This document shows, in pieces, positions 54,349 through 64,000 of a stretch of DNA of 64,000 nt; position 1 is the first letter of the stretch, and each line of letters starts with the position of its first letter. Made by a program: the position numbers and the translations under genes. Origin of the DNA: CAJBLF01 sp964504915 (GTDB taxonomy: Bacteria; Patescibacteriota; Gracilibacteria; Absconditabacterales; Absconditicoccaceae); assembly GCA_964504915.1 (NCBI GenBank), contig CAZDFH010000001.1, positions 1-64,000 of the forward strand. Reading direction: 5' to 3'. A model generated the notes under the pieces. It made no database searches and was not told the DNA's origin. It was given only the letters and a program-made list of their open reading frames with translations.

Positions 54349-56889
54349 ATGAGTAACAATGTTCTCATCATCTTACTTCTCGTCGGTGCTGGCTTAGTGC
54401 TTTTGGCATTGAATGTTTTTTATAAACTTATTGTGTTGTCATTGGTTAGAAGACACAGACAACGTCAGTCGAATAAGTTTAGATATCTCAGGGTTAAGAT
54501 GCCACAGCTGAGAGTAGGAAAGTCAACCGAATCTGAGATCACCGATGTGATACAAAATATGAAGCAAAATATCCAATATATGAATCAGTTGTATAAAAGT
54601 TTGTATTCTATCCAAGAACATACTATCCACGAAGACAACCGAGTATATAAACTCTTTGGGACACGATATCACAAAAATAAAATCAGAAATTATCTCTGGT
54701 GAGAAAACTATATGAGTGTAGAAATGATGGTAGAAAAAGAATCTATCAAATTCATCTTCTGAGTGCCAGAAGACCATGTGGAGAATGTGGAGAAACTTAT
54801 CTCTTGATTCTTTATAGGCTCTGTCGTAGAGATAATTGATCAGCCAAAACTTTTGGAGGCTGGGAAATATATGGCTGGAGGCGAATTCTTCTTGGGGAGA
54901 GATAGTGCCTATCCGATCAAAAACTATGAAGCATTTGAAGCTGATCCTATGGAAAGTCTGATGTCAGCGTTTGCCAAGACTGATAAAAACGAAAAGCTAA
55001 GTCTCCAGATATTAATCTCTCCTGTGGCTGATAGATATTCTAGGAATATAAGAAAACAAATCGAACATATCAAAGAAGGTAAACGTGGATTTGGGTTTTT
55101 TAGATTTATTAGTTCTATCTTTAGAGCTGCCTCTGCAGAGAATAAAGAGCCTGCGGCCAATAATGAAAAAGAACGTAAGCTAGCTTTCTCTCAACAAGAA
55201 TTGTGAGATATGGATAAAAAGGTAGAAGATGAAATGTTTTTGGTGAAGATTAGAGCACTAGTCACTTCTGCGGATCCAGAGAGACCTGAGAAGATTATTA
55301 ATGATCTAGCGAGAAGCTTTACCCAGTATAGTTATAGCGGACTCAATAAATTTCACTTTAGAAAGTCTAAGCATATCAGAACATTTGCCAAAGAGTTCGT
55401 CCAAAGATTGTTCTTTAGTAATGAAGGTTTGTGGAACGATATCAAAGATTTTCATAAGAAAGATATCTTGAATGTGAAAGAGCTCTCCTCTATTCTCCAT
55501 TTACCAAACTCTAAATTTAATAGAAGCTCTCGTATACAACGACAAAGATTTAAAATCGTAGCTGGGCCAGAAAATCTTCCTGATGAAGGTATTCTTGTCT
55601 GACACAACTTGTATGCAGGTATCAAGAAAGAAATTAGAATCACTGCAAAAGATAGAATGAGACACGTATATATTCTTGGACAGACAGGTTCTGGTAAGAC
55701 TACTATCATGCTCACTTCTGTACTTGAAGATATCAAACAAGGGAACGGATTCTGTTTTATTGATCCTCATGGAGATGCGGTAGATTTTATCATGGAGCAT
55801 TATCCAAAAGAAAGAATTGATGATCTGATTTATTTTGATCTTTCCAATACTGAATATCCTATTGCCTTCAATCCTCTCGATGGAGCGGAGACTGAAGACG
55901 AAAGAGATGTCTTGACGAATGATATGGTGGAGATGTTTGTCTCTATGTACGGAGAAGAAATATTCTGACCTCGTATCCAGGATTACTTCCGTAACGCGTG
56001 TTTCTTGCTTATGGAGCAGCCTGACTGAGGGACTTTGGTAGATATCATGAGACTCTTTACTGATGATGCCTATGCAGAGAGTAAAATCAGAAATGTAAAA
56101 AATCCTGTCATCGCAGCTCGGTGGAATAAAACATATAAGAAAATGGGAGAAAGAGAAAAATCTGAGATTATCCCATTTATTCAAGCAAAGTTTGGTCCGT
56201 TTACGACAGGAACATATATTAGGAATGTGATTGGACAACCGAATTCTTCCTTCAACTTTAGCGATGCGATGAATCAAAAAAAAGTTATTCTTGTGAAATT
56301 GGCAAAAGGTCTGACTGGAGAAATCAACAGTCAATTGATTGGTAGAATGGTAACGATGCAAATTAAATTAGCTGCGCTGAGAAGAGCTGGTATCGATCCC
56401 AAAGATAGGACACCGTTCTTTCTGTATATCGATGAATTCCAGAACTACGTTTCCAAATCTATCGAAAGTATCTTATCAGAGGCCAGAAAATATAAACTCT
56501 GATTAACTATTGCGCATCAGTATATTGAGCAGTTGAAACAGAAATGACTATCTGGAGAACTTGATCTTTCCAAGACCGTCTTTGGTAACATCTGAAGCAT
56601 GTTTATTTTTAAGGTTGGTGCACCAGATGGAGAATTTTTGGAAAAGGAAATGTCGCCAGAGTTTACTCAGACAGATATCGTCAACTCTGACCAATTTAAA
56701 TGAGTAGCCAAGGTCTCTATCGACGAACAGCAATCTAGGCCATTTAGTTTTACTACGAGAGTCCCTTATAAAGATCCCAAAGTAAATACGCCAGAAAAAA
56801 TAGAAATCATGAAACAAATTTCTGCGTTGAAGCGATGAACTAAGAGAGAATTGGTAGACAAAGAAATTTACTTTAGAGTTGGTGTGTAA
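54349..56889 (+). CDS. TraG/VirB4-like DNA-transfer ATPase
   Basis: 846 aa. N-terminal membrane helix (VLIILLLVGAGLVLLALNVF), then a large soluble region of about 400 residues, then an ATPase core with YILGQTGSGKTTIMLTSVLE (Walker A, near residue 447), CFIDPHGDAVDFIMEHYPKE, AFNPLDG and PFFLYIDEFQNYVSKSIESI (Walker B, near residue 690), followed by GLTIAHQYIEQL. This is the layout of type IV secretion/conjugation coupling ATPases (TraG, VirD4, VirB4, HerA superfamily). Many UGA glycines. No other transfer-system gene is recognised beside it, so it may work in DNA uptake or in a system encoded elsewhere. Confidence 0.85.
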
Positions 56890-56890
56890 A

Positions 56891-58267
56891 TTATAATCAA
56901 TCTACAATATGTTTTCTTTTCCCTGTCTGTCTATCTAGCAACCTCGGATCTATCAATATTCTTTCTGGTGAAGCAGGAGGCCTTTTTTCTGCTTGTTTTC
57001 CTCTTTCAGGTATCTTTGCAAGAGAGGTCACTATAGTCTGTTTCATTTCCTCTATTTCTTCTAATTTTTGCTTTACTCGTTTACGATCATCATCAGACAG
57101 TTCTTGTTTATTCCCAAGCGACTCACATCGCAACGTTACGATATTCAGAGCACTTAAATTTAGAAAATTTGTTCATTCACGAACACTCTTCAATTTCTCT
57201 TCTATCTCGTTCTTTTTTTTCTGGATTGCCTCTTGTCTCTCAGCTGGCGTGATAATCACCTGTATCTTATTTTTAGCCTTTATGGGTCCCCCATTCTTTT
57301 TTCCTTTCTGAGTCGTATCTTCGGTTATGATAACTGGTTCTTGAGCGTTTAGAATAATGGACTTAAGTGATTCTTCTCTGAGTGAAGGATACTTTGTCTT
57401 ATCATGTTGCCTGTATGAACGTAACCTCGTTATAGCCCTACATAAAAAATCATAACGATTACCGCCTTTGAAAGTCATCAGTCTTAGGACGCCTTTCAGA
57501 TTTTCTATAATTTGGTTTAGCTCTGGGGGTGGTAAATTTTGGAGTGGTAAATTGTCAAATATCTCATAACAATTATCATCGCCTATACTCGTGTCGATGT
57601 CTATGCCTAATGATCTCCCCACCTTCTCTCGAGGAGATAGATGATTATCTATTTTCTCTACTCGATTGGAGGTTCTATTTCACACTTTACAAATGATATC
57701 ATACATAGTACTCAGTCGTGATTTTTCTCCCTTACTTCTCATTTCCGTTCTGCATCTCTTTATTTCGTCTAATGTGTTGGCGACTTCTGCTGGTGATATC
57801 GCATCCATATTAATCTGAGCAAAGAGAGATTCCATATTCGCCACAGTAATAGTTTCTTTTATCCCCCAACGCTTCTTGATACCAAATACAGCAATATTCA
57901 TTTTATACTCTATAGATGATGCATATTCCCAATTACGGGCCATCACGCCTAGCAATGCTTGTTCTAATTTTATCATAATCTGATTATGTGTCTCTGATCA
58001 ATGCATTCCCCCTGCAAGTAATGCTACTATCCTAAATTTGATCTCTTGAAACTCTGGCCTATTTTCTGTTACATCAGCAAAACATGCAAGTGCCTCTCAG
58101 ATTCTTGCTTTTATATCTCACGACTTACTAGAGATATCTACAGGATTATATGTTTTCAATCCATCCTGAATGATACCCAAGAGTCGTTTGACGGGGTCTT
58201 GGACTTGAGGTCATCGAACTCCTGTCGATGATGTATCTTGTGTGTGTTCTCATAGTTCATTTACCAT
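56891..58267 (-). CDS. Unknown 458-aa protein, paralogue A
   Basis: Starts MVNELGEHTQDTSSTGVRGP; one frame with several UGA codons. A core block VGRSLGIDIDTSIGDDNCYE followed by IFDNLPLQNLPPPE and NRYDFLCRAITRLRS closely matches the next gene's VGKALGLEIDDNLDEENCYT, LFNRLPVETYPKE and KRYDFTCKVIKRCND. The C-terminus is a charged, Pro-rich tail ending GKRKHIVDGL. No signal peptide. It converges on the TraG-like gene with one base between stop codons. Confidence 0.75.
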
Positions 58268-58289
58268 CTATGTATAGTAATTGATAAAG

Positions 58290-59771
58290 TTATCATCCTA
58301 TCCCTATATCTCAAGTCCATTTACCATTAGGCATTATTTCGTTGGTAGGTACAGATTTAGTTGGTGATTCTTTTGGGGACAATTTCTTTGCTGGAGTTTG
58401 TTGTATCGATCACTTTGGATTACCTGTGTTTTTTTTCTTCATCATTTCCTTTTTGTAGGCCTCTGTAGATGCATCCCTTCTTTTTTGGATCTCTTCCAGT
58501 TGCTGTTTAATCCATGTTAGGTCGTCTACAGTACGTCCTGCTTTCCCCTCCATACTCCCGCAGCCGACCACTGCAAGATTTAGCATATGAAGATCGTAAA
58601 ATCATCATCCTTGGTCTGAATCAGTAATCCGATTTTTTATTTGCTCTTTTTGCTTCTCAATGATATCTCTGAGCTCTGCCGTGCTTCTGGTCACTTTGAA
58701 ACCCTCTGGCATTGCTATAGGGAAACGCTGTCTTTGTCTTTCCATTGTCCTGATAATATCTCTTCTTTGTTCTGATCCGTCATTAGAACTCGTAGACTTT
58801 TGCTCTACCTTTTCCGTTGACGCAGGACTATTGATTTGGGGTTCGTCTACTAATGGTGGGTAGTGCACATCTGGATCCCTCAAGATATCATTACATCTCT
58901 TGATGACCTTGCAGGTAAAATCATAACGCTTCCCTGCTCTCTGAGTCTTTTGATCTCGCGTCTTTGAAAGCCCCATTATGATTCTTTCTATTTTTTCTTT
59001 TGGATATGTTTCCACAGGGAGCCTGTTAAATAGAGTATAACAATTCTCTTCATCTAGGTTATCGTCGATTTCCAATCCTAACGCCTTCCCTACTTTTTGC
59101 CATGGTCTCAAATGGACCTCGGTGTTGATTACTCCAGTTTTAAATGTTGGGACGATGATTTCCTGCCTTTTATTATGTTTGGAAATAATAATGCTTTTCA
59201 TTTTTTCCAATCGCTTAATTTTATTCTCTTCTCTTATCAGTTTGATTATCCCGTTTATATCATCCAAAGCACTTATGATCTCTTCATTTTCCATGGTATC
59301 AAAATCTACTGTATCGAAAAATTTAGACATATTATCGTATGTCACAATCTGAGATATACCCAAATGTGTTTTGATGCTAGCTATTATTCTGTTCATACTC
59401 AGATCCAACTTAGAAGGTTTTGGAGCCGGTATATGTAAATATGTCTCTAGGATCGTTTTTATCTGAGATAATTGCGTCTCTATCTCATTTTTATCTCTGT
59501 ACCTTCCCATGACTCACATTATCCTGTTTTTTAATTCGGATAGTGATGTATCACGTGCTGCGACATCCAGAAAAGTAGCAAGTTCATGTGCAAACTTAGC
59601 CTGTGCCTCCCTCATTTTTTCTTGTGCCCCTACAACTGATGCAATTGATTCTATTATATCCACACATGTATTTGCCTGTGCCAATAATTCCTTTGCAACA
59701 GTAGTAGGAGATATATCCTCTTGCATACCTCAATCGACGGGAATGTTTCATATATTCTTTTTTTGGGCCAT
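58290..59771 (-). CDS. Unknown 493-aa protein, paralogue B
   Basis: Starts MAQKKNIGNIPVDGGMQEDI; helical N-terminal third (AQEKMREAQAKFAHELATFL), a domain with NRIIASIKTHLGISQIVTYD, the shared block VGKALGLEIDDNLDEENCYT, then a Gln/Arg-rich segment and a long Lys/Pro tail ending WTGDIGIGG. The tail holds an isolated GCGS. It lies 22 bp upstream of paralogue A, so the two form an operon from one promoter. Function unknown. Confidence 0.75.
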
Positions 59772-59803
59772 TAGAGAAAAGTGATAGGTATAAATACGAT
59801 TCT

Positions 59804-59831
59804 CTTATATATATTTCCCACACTAAGTCAA
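59804..59831 (-). promoter_or_regulatory. Promoter of the paralogue operon
   Basis: -35 TTGACT, 16-bp spacer, -10 TATAAG. The spacer AGTGTGGGAAATATA nearly equals that at 40180-40207. Confidence 0.75.
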
Positions 59832-59845
59832 TATCTATTGCATTT

Positions 59846-60682
59846 CTATATATTGTATATTCTATTAGTATTTTGCTCTATATGTAGGGCTAGTTCTTCC
59901 ATGGGAAGGCGAAGCTCGGTCGATACAAATTCATAGATATACTTCACATTAGCGGGATGATTGGTCGTTCCACGAACGGCTTGTGGACTTAGTCGTGGCG
60001 CATCAGTTTCCAACAACAATTGATCCAATGGTACAGCACGCAATGAATCTCTCAAATTCTGAGCATTCTTGTAGGTTATGTTACCACAAAATCAGATAAA
60101 GATTTTGAAGTGTAGAGGTCAGAGTGTAGAGTGTAGAGTTTCAATCTCTTCTGGTCAGAAGCTTCGACAGTGAAAATGAATCGTCATATCACGATACTCT
60201 TTCAATATTTCCAATCCCACATCGAAATCTTTCCTAATATGGACCATCAATGGCAAACCAAGCTCTTTGGCCAGATCGCATTGCATGGTAAATAATTTTT
60301 TCTGTAAGGGTAAAGTTTCTTCGGTTCATGGATAATACGTGTCGATGCCACACTCCCCGACTGCTACTACCACGTCTTTGTTCTGCTGATACAGGGTTTT
60401 TAACTCAGAAATTTTTGTCTGAATATTTTGTTCGGTGATCTCGCCATTGTTGCAGGAATCCGGATGGTAGCCCAGTGTCGTCTTGACGAAACAGCTTCAA
60501 GCTTTAAGCTTTAAGCTTCAAGCCTTTTGTGCTATTTCAATTCCCTTTCTATTATATGCATCGCTCGCTCATGAGTTAATAAGTCCCACTCCTCCAGCTT
60601 CGACAAATTGAGCGAGATACTGCTCTCGCTGTGGGTAGAGTTCCTCGCCATTTAAGTGAGTATGAGCATCATAGAGCCTCAT
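59846..60682 (-). CDS. tatD: TatD-family hydrolase
   Basis: 278 aa metal-dependent DNase family. Motifs: YDAHTHLNG at the N-terminus, TTLGYHPDSC, VAVGECGIDTYYPG, LMVHIRKDFD, HFHCRSFG, and the C-terminal LLLETDAPRLSPQAVRGTTN. Two segments come from short tandem repeats: KAGSLKLKAGS from an AAGCTTAA/AAGCTTGA repeat near 60495-60530, and LHSTLGPLHF from an ACTCTACACTCTACACTCTG repeat near 60110-60145. Both keep the frame. Confidence 0.9.
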
Positions 60683-60736
60683 GTAATTATACTAAGTATA
60701 TAAAGTTGCCACTTGGAATGCTTCCATGAGGCATTG

Positions 60737-60800
60737 AAAATGGAAGATGGAACATGGAGAATTGAATCTTCAATCTTCAATCTTCAATCTTCAATTTAAT
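60737..60800. repeat. TCTTCAATCTTCAATCTTCAA tandem repeat
   Basis: Four perfect copies of TCTTCAA with an A/T, preceded by GGAAGATGGAACATGGAGAA, which is roughly its complement. Upstream of rseP. Confidence 0.75.
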
Positions 60801-60806
60801 AAAAGG

Positions 60807-60834
60807 TTGTTTTACTTATACTATTTTATATAGT
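60807..60834 (+). promoter_or_regulatory. Promoter of rseP
   Basis: -35 TTGTTT, 16-bp spacer, -10 TATAGT. Confidence 0.55.
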
Positions 60835-60836
60835 AG

Positions 60837-60886
60837 ATTCAACTCGTTAACTCGTTAACCCGTGAACTCTTTAACCAACTAACCAT
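60837..60886. repeat. AACTCGTTAACTCGTTAACCC micro-repeats
   Basis: Five imperfect copies of the 9-10 bp unit AACTCGTTA immediately before the rseP start. The same unit appears inside the R15P isomerase gene at 38105-38145. Confidence 0.7.
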
Positions 60887-60891
60887 AAGAT

Positions 60892-62091
60892 ATGTGAATC
60901 GTATTATGAATTTTGATGTTTATGGCATTAGTCCTTTTGCACGAACTTGGACATTTCATCTCTGCCAAGAGAAATGGCGTGAAAGTATTGGAATTTGGTA
61001 TCGGCATACCACCCAAGGTATGTAAGCTCCGGACTGATAAGTCTGGCACACAATATACGTTGAATCTTTTGCCACTGGGCTGATTTGTGAGATTGAAATG
61101 AGAAGATCCAAATAATCAGGAAGACTTCCATGCCAAAGATAGTTTCATCAAAGCCAAGCTCCGAAAGAAAATTGTCATTCTCGTAGCTGGTGTAGGGATG
61201 AATTTCTTGGTTGCTCGAATGCTCTTTTCTTTTATCTTCTGGCAAGGGACGAAGCCGATTTCGTTGTTACCAGAAAATGCGTTGAGAGGAGACTCCCAGA
61301 GTTATCTCATTCCGACGTTTACGTTTTTGGAAAAGGAAGGATTTACGAGTGGTAGTCTATCAGCTATCCCAGCTCAGGTCGAAGAAGTTTTGTCAGGTAA
61401 TCTTGCAAGCAAGATGTGAATCCAGTCCTGAGATATTCTTCGTACCATCAATGGCGAACACGTAAACGTAGTAAATGTAGGATTGCTCCTCAAAAAAAAT
61501 ATTGGCAAAAATCTCTCTATTGCTTATCAGAGAGGAAAGAAAATGCTTGTAGGAAAATGAATATGCGGTGAAGATGACTGCATCCTCTGAATCAGCTTCT
61601 CGATGGGAGACAATGTAAGTATCAAAGAAATACAGTTCCCTCTTGGTAGAGCAATGCTTGCTTGATTGCAAGAAATTGGTGCTGAAACCAAATTGACCAT
61701 CAATGCCTTATGAAGCTTGTGAGCCAATCTATTGTCCTTTAATGGTAGCAAAATTAAAACCGCCCTTGGTAAAATGACTGGTCCAGTCGGTGCAGTGAAA
61801 CTTGGTGAGACATTATTGAAAGAATGAGGACGAAAATTGTATCTCGGCTTTGCTGGATTGATTTCATTGGCATTAGCTATTTTCAATATTATCCCCTTGC
61901 CTGCGCTGGATGGAGGAAGGTTGCTTGGCGTACTTATTCAAGGAATAGGAAAACTTAAACCTGAAAAATATTTCACGATAGAAAACTACATCAACGTGGT
62001 CTTCTTCGTCTTGCTGATGGGACTCGGGGTGTATATTATTTTGACTGATCTGATTAGATTTTGGGGAGTGAAAATTCCTTTCTTATCCTAA
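60892..62091 (+). CDS. rseP: Site-2 membrane metalloprotease RseP
   Basis: 399 aa. Zinc site LLHELGH at residues 15-21 in the first membrane helix, LLPLGGFVRLKGED, a PDZ-like domain in the middle (GIQSGDILRTINGE), MTGPVGAVKLGE and the second metal-ligand motif NIIPLPALDGGRLLG near residue 335, then a final helix. Cleaves membrane-embedded anti-sigma factors or signal-peptide remnants. Many UGA glycines, including two of the first six residues. The next gene downstream converges. Confidence 0.93.
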
Positions 62092-62093
62092 TT

Positions 62094-62200
62094 GTTGAGA
62101 GTTGAAACCTTCGGTTGTTGAGGGTTGAGAGTTTTTTGTAATCAAAAAAATTACAACAGTCCGCAAAGAGGACTTCCACTCTCCACAGGACGAAGTCCTT
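62094..62200. repeat. GTTGAGAGTTGAAACC repeats and inverted tract
   Basis: GTTGAGGGTTGAGAG on the left and complementary CCACTCTCCAC..TTCAACAATTCAAC on the right of GTAATCAAAAAAATTAC. Similar units occur upstream of pnp at 43235-43350. Confidence 0.55.
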
Positions 62201-62217
62201 CAACAATTCAACTCCAT

Positions 62218-62628
62218 TTATTTAGCTGTACAAGTTTCTATCATATGTTTATATTCACTTGCCTTACGCATATAGCCAGGAAGTGTAGTATCAAGATCTT
62301 TGATGGGTTCCTTCTTGAGTGCGAGGAATGTTTCATTCAATTCTGTCATCACGTTTGGATCGACACAGTTTTTGCTTTCTCCCATTTTCACGAGTTCATC
62401 ATATGTCTTTTCATAGTCATATTTTCTTTTGAGTGCTTCAGGATTACTTTTGGTGACCTGATGTACAAACACGCTAATCCTCTGCCATAGCACTTCGAAC
62501 CCAGAAAAAATAGATGCCTTCTCTGCTGGATGGTTTACCATATATCCGTAAGAGAATCCGAGCAAGATCAATCCGATGGCAAATTTTATTATATTATTTC
62601 TTAATATTCTTTTTTGTCCTTGTTCCAT
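62218..62628 (-). CDS. Unknown membrane-anchored 136-aa protein
   Basis: N-terminal helix IIKFAIGLILLGFSYGYMVN as a signal anchor, then a helical soluble domain (SNPEALKRKYDYEKTYDELV) with two cysteines (KNCVDP and the final ETCTAK). No UGA codon required. Ends in TAA. No family recognised. Confidence 0.7.
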   Translation of the reverse strand: MEQGQKRILRNNIIKFAIGLILLGFSYGYMVNHPAEKASIFSGFEVLWQRISVFVHQVTKSNPEALKRKYDYEKTYDELVKMGESKNCVDPNVMTELNETFLALKKEPIKDLDTTLPGYMRKASEYKHMIETCTAK

Positions 62629-62756
62629 TGTATATAGATATCACATAAAAACTGACTGAGTATTATCGTTTTGACTCGCTGTTGCAAGGAATTTTCTACG
62701 GAGCTTGGTTTACTTGAAATTCCTTGGCAAAATCGTACACAGTAGGTAACCAATTT

Positions 62757-62842
62757 TGTCATTTCCGACGATTCGGTTTCACGGAGAGGAGAAATCCCCT
62801 CGTAAAGGTGCAAGGAGATTCCTCACACAAGGTTCGGAATGA
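62757..62842. repeat. TGTCATTTCCGA...TCGGAATGACA inverted-repeat element
   Basis: Outer arms TGTCATTTCCGA and TTCGGAATGACA, inner arms GGAGAAATCCCC and GGAGATTCC. About 85 bp, MITE-like, between the 136-aa gene and the last glycosyltransferase gene. Confidence 0.55.
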
Positions 62843-62871
62843 CAATACTTATTTATTCTGCCTATTCCATA

Positions 62872-64000
62872 ATGAAGATAGCATTCATCCATTGTCGAAT
62901 CATGCCATGATGAGCACTAGAAGTGTTCAAAGATTTGATGAGTCAAAAATTTCATGAACACCCGAATTTGGATGCTAGAGTCTTCACTCTCTTCTCTGAT
63001 GAGAAAGAACTTATCATCGATGCCTGAGCATTGCACCCCAAGCATATAACAATTACCCATGCCCTACCGAGTTGGATTAACCAACTCTTTTTATTTTGTT
63101 CACAGAGAAAAATTCGATGATTGTCGGCGATCTTTGATTATCGCAATTTGATGTTTTTCTACATCCCTCTCATGAAGATGCTTTCCTGCAAAATCAAGAG
63201 ATATAAACCACAAGAAATTGTCATTTCCTCTTTCGCTGTTGCCAAAAATATTACCCCCATATCTGGTGTCCCCATGACCCTCTATCTTCATTCTCCCATG
63301 CAATATATTCGAAGCCACTTCGCTGAATATGATCAGAAGATTAGATGATGGAAGAAACGATTTTTTTCCTTCATTGTCCCCCAACTAAAAAAATGGGATA
63401 TGAGATATACGAAATTTGATAAGGTGTACGTCAATAGTGAATATACTGCGAAATTAGCCCAGGAATTGTATGGCATGAGATCACAGGTCATGTATCCCAA
63501 ATTGGACCAGGCATTCTGGACAACGGATCCTGTCATCATCCCTGCCTCTTATCACCTTTTCGTAGGTAGACTGGTTAATTTTGTCAGAGAGGCTCATGTT
63601 GTCATCAATCTTTTCAATCGTCTTGGACTGCCTTTAGTCATGATGGGTAGTGGCCCTGATGAAGTATATCTCAAATCTATTGCCAAGGAAAATATTATCT
63701 TCACGGGATGGATTACCGATATGCAGGAGAAAGTAGATATTATCAAACAGGCTAAATGACTTATTAATCTTACCAAAGAAAGTTTTGGGATGAATACTGT
63801 CGAAGCGCTCTTGTTGGGTGTCCCCGTGTTTGGCTATAATGGTGGAATGACGGCAGAATTGGTCGATAAGGATTGTGGAATGCTCATCGACGACAAAAGT
63901 GACATGGCCGATATGGTCGAACAGTTTAGGCAATTTGATAGAAAAGAATGGAATAGAAGACAGATATCTATTCATATGAGAAGAAAATTAGGTGGAGGGA
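62872..64000 (+). CDS. Glycosyltransferase, GT4 family, 3' end cut by window
   Basis: 376 codons present. Starts MKIAFIHCRIMPGGALEVFK; then LYLHSPMQYIRSHFAEYDQK, FDKVYVNSEYTAKLAQELYG, YHLFVGRLVNFVREAHVVIN, MMGSGPDEVYLKSI, FTGWITDMQEKVDIIKQAK and TKESFGMNTVEALLLGVPVF with the EX7E-like donor site. The N-terminal HSPM block resembles mannosyltransferases of the GT4 group. Several glycines are UGA. Confidence 0.87.

Noticed and set aside
55501..56361. A minus-strand 286-aa gene
   Set aside because: It lies fully opposite the ATPase core of the TraG-like gene and shows no protein-like motif.

Overview
The window is 64 kb of bacterial chromosome from a lineage that reads UGA as glycine. If UGA is treated as stop, nearly every long gene breaks into in-frame pieces. 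If it is read as Gly, the breaks fall on conserved glycines: SGETAVG of pyruvate kinase, GGGH of a MurG-like glycosyltransferase, RDLLLG of the CCA-adding enzyme, LAAGF of dihydroorotate dehydrogenase, and the C-terminal LINGIMHK of NusB. Only UAA and UAG act as stops. This code is known from Absconditabacteria (SR1) and Gracilibacteria. A form II/III-like RuBisCO with AMP phosphorylase and ribose-1,5-bisphosphate isomerase favours Absconditabacteria (inference).

Layout. 1-1021: 3' end of a repeat-containing, probably surface, protein. 1.1-14.6 kb (minus): one long co-oriented expression block in the order L10 leader, rplJ, rplL, rpsB, a membrane protein, tsf, a fused rpsF-rpsR, rpmH, rpoB, rpoC, rpmA, rpmF, nusB. 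14.7-17.8 kb: two small genes and pyrC-pyrD. 18.2-18.7 kb: two promoter-to-terminator RNA genes of unknown family. 18.8-27.4 kb: accessory region with a lipoprotein and an operon for a 2046-residue protein. 28.7-38.4 kb: short pyruvate kinase, a 736-residue unknown, then AMP phosphorylase, RuBisCO, two unknowns and R15P isomerase, a route from AMP to 3-phosphoglycerate. 38.4-47.3 kb: secreted and small proteins, pnp, a methyltransferase, rlmH and obg. 47.4-47.8 kb: a tRNA-Lys interrupted by 100 N plus a duplicated tRNA 3' half. 47.8-54.1 kb: glycolipid and glycosyl transferases, a DedA protein, a small RNA, an NYN protein and the CCA-adding enzyme. 54.3-59.8 kb: a TraG/VirB4-like ATPase facing two tandem paralogous unknown genes. 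59.8-64 kb: tatD, rseP and a truncated glycosyltransferase.

Cross-cutting signals. Fourteen promoters found by eye share a TTG-type -35, a 16-bp spacer and a TATAAT-like -10. Short degenerate tandem repeats (units of about 7-10 bp) fill many intergenic gaps, and similar tracts lie in frame inside cca, tatD and the R15P isomerase gene. The most notable single gene is the in-frame fusion of ribosomal proteins bS6 and bS18, a pair that contact each other in the ribosome.

All family assignments come from reading the sequence; no database search was run.
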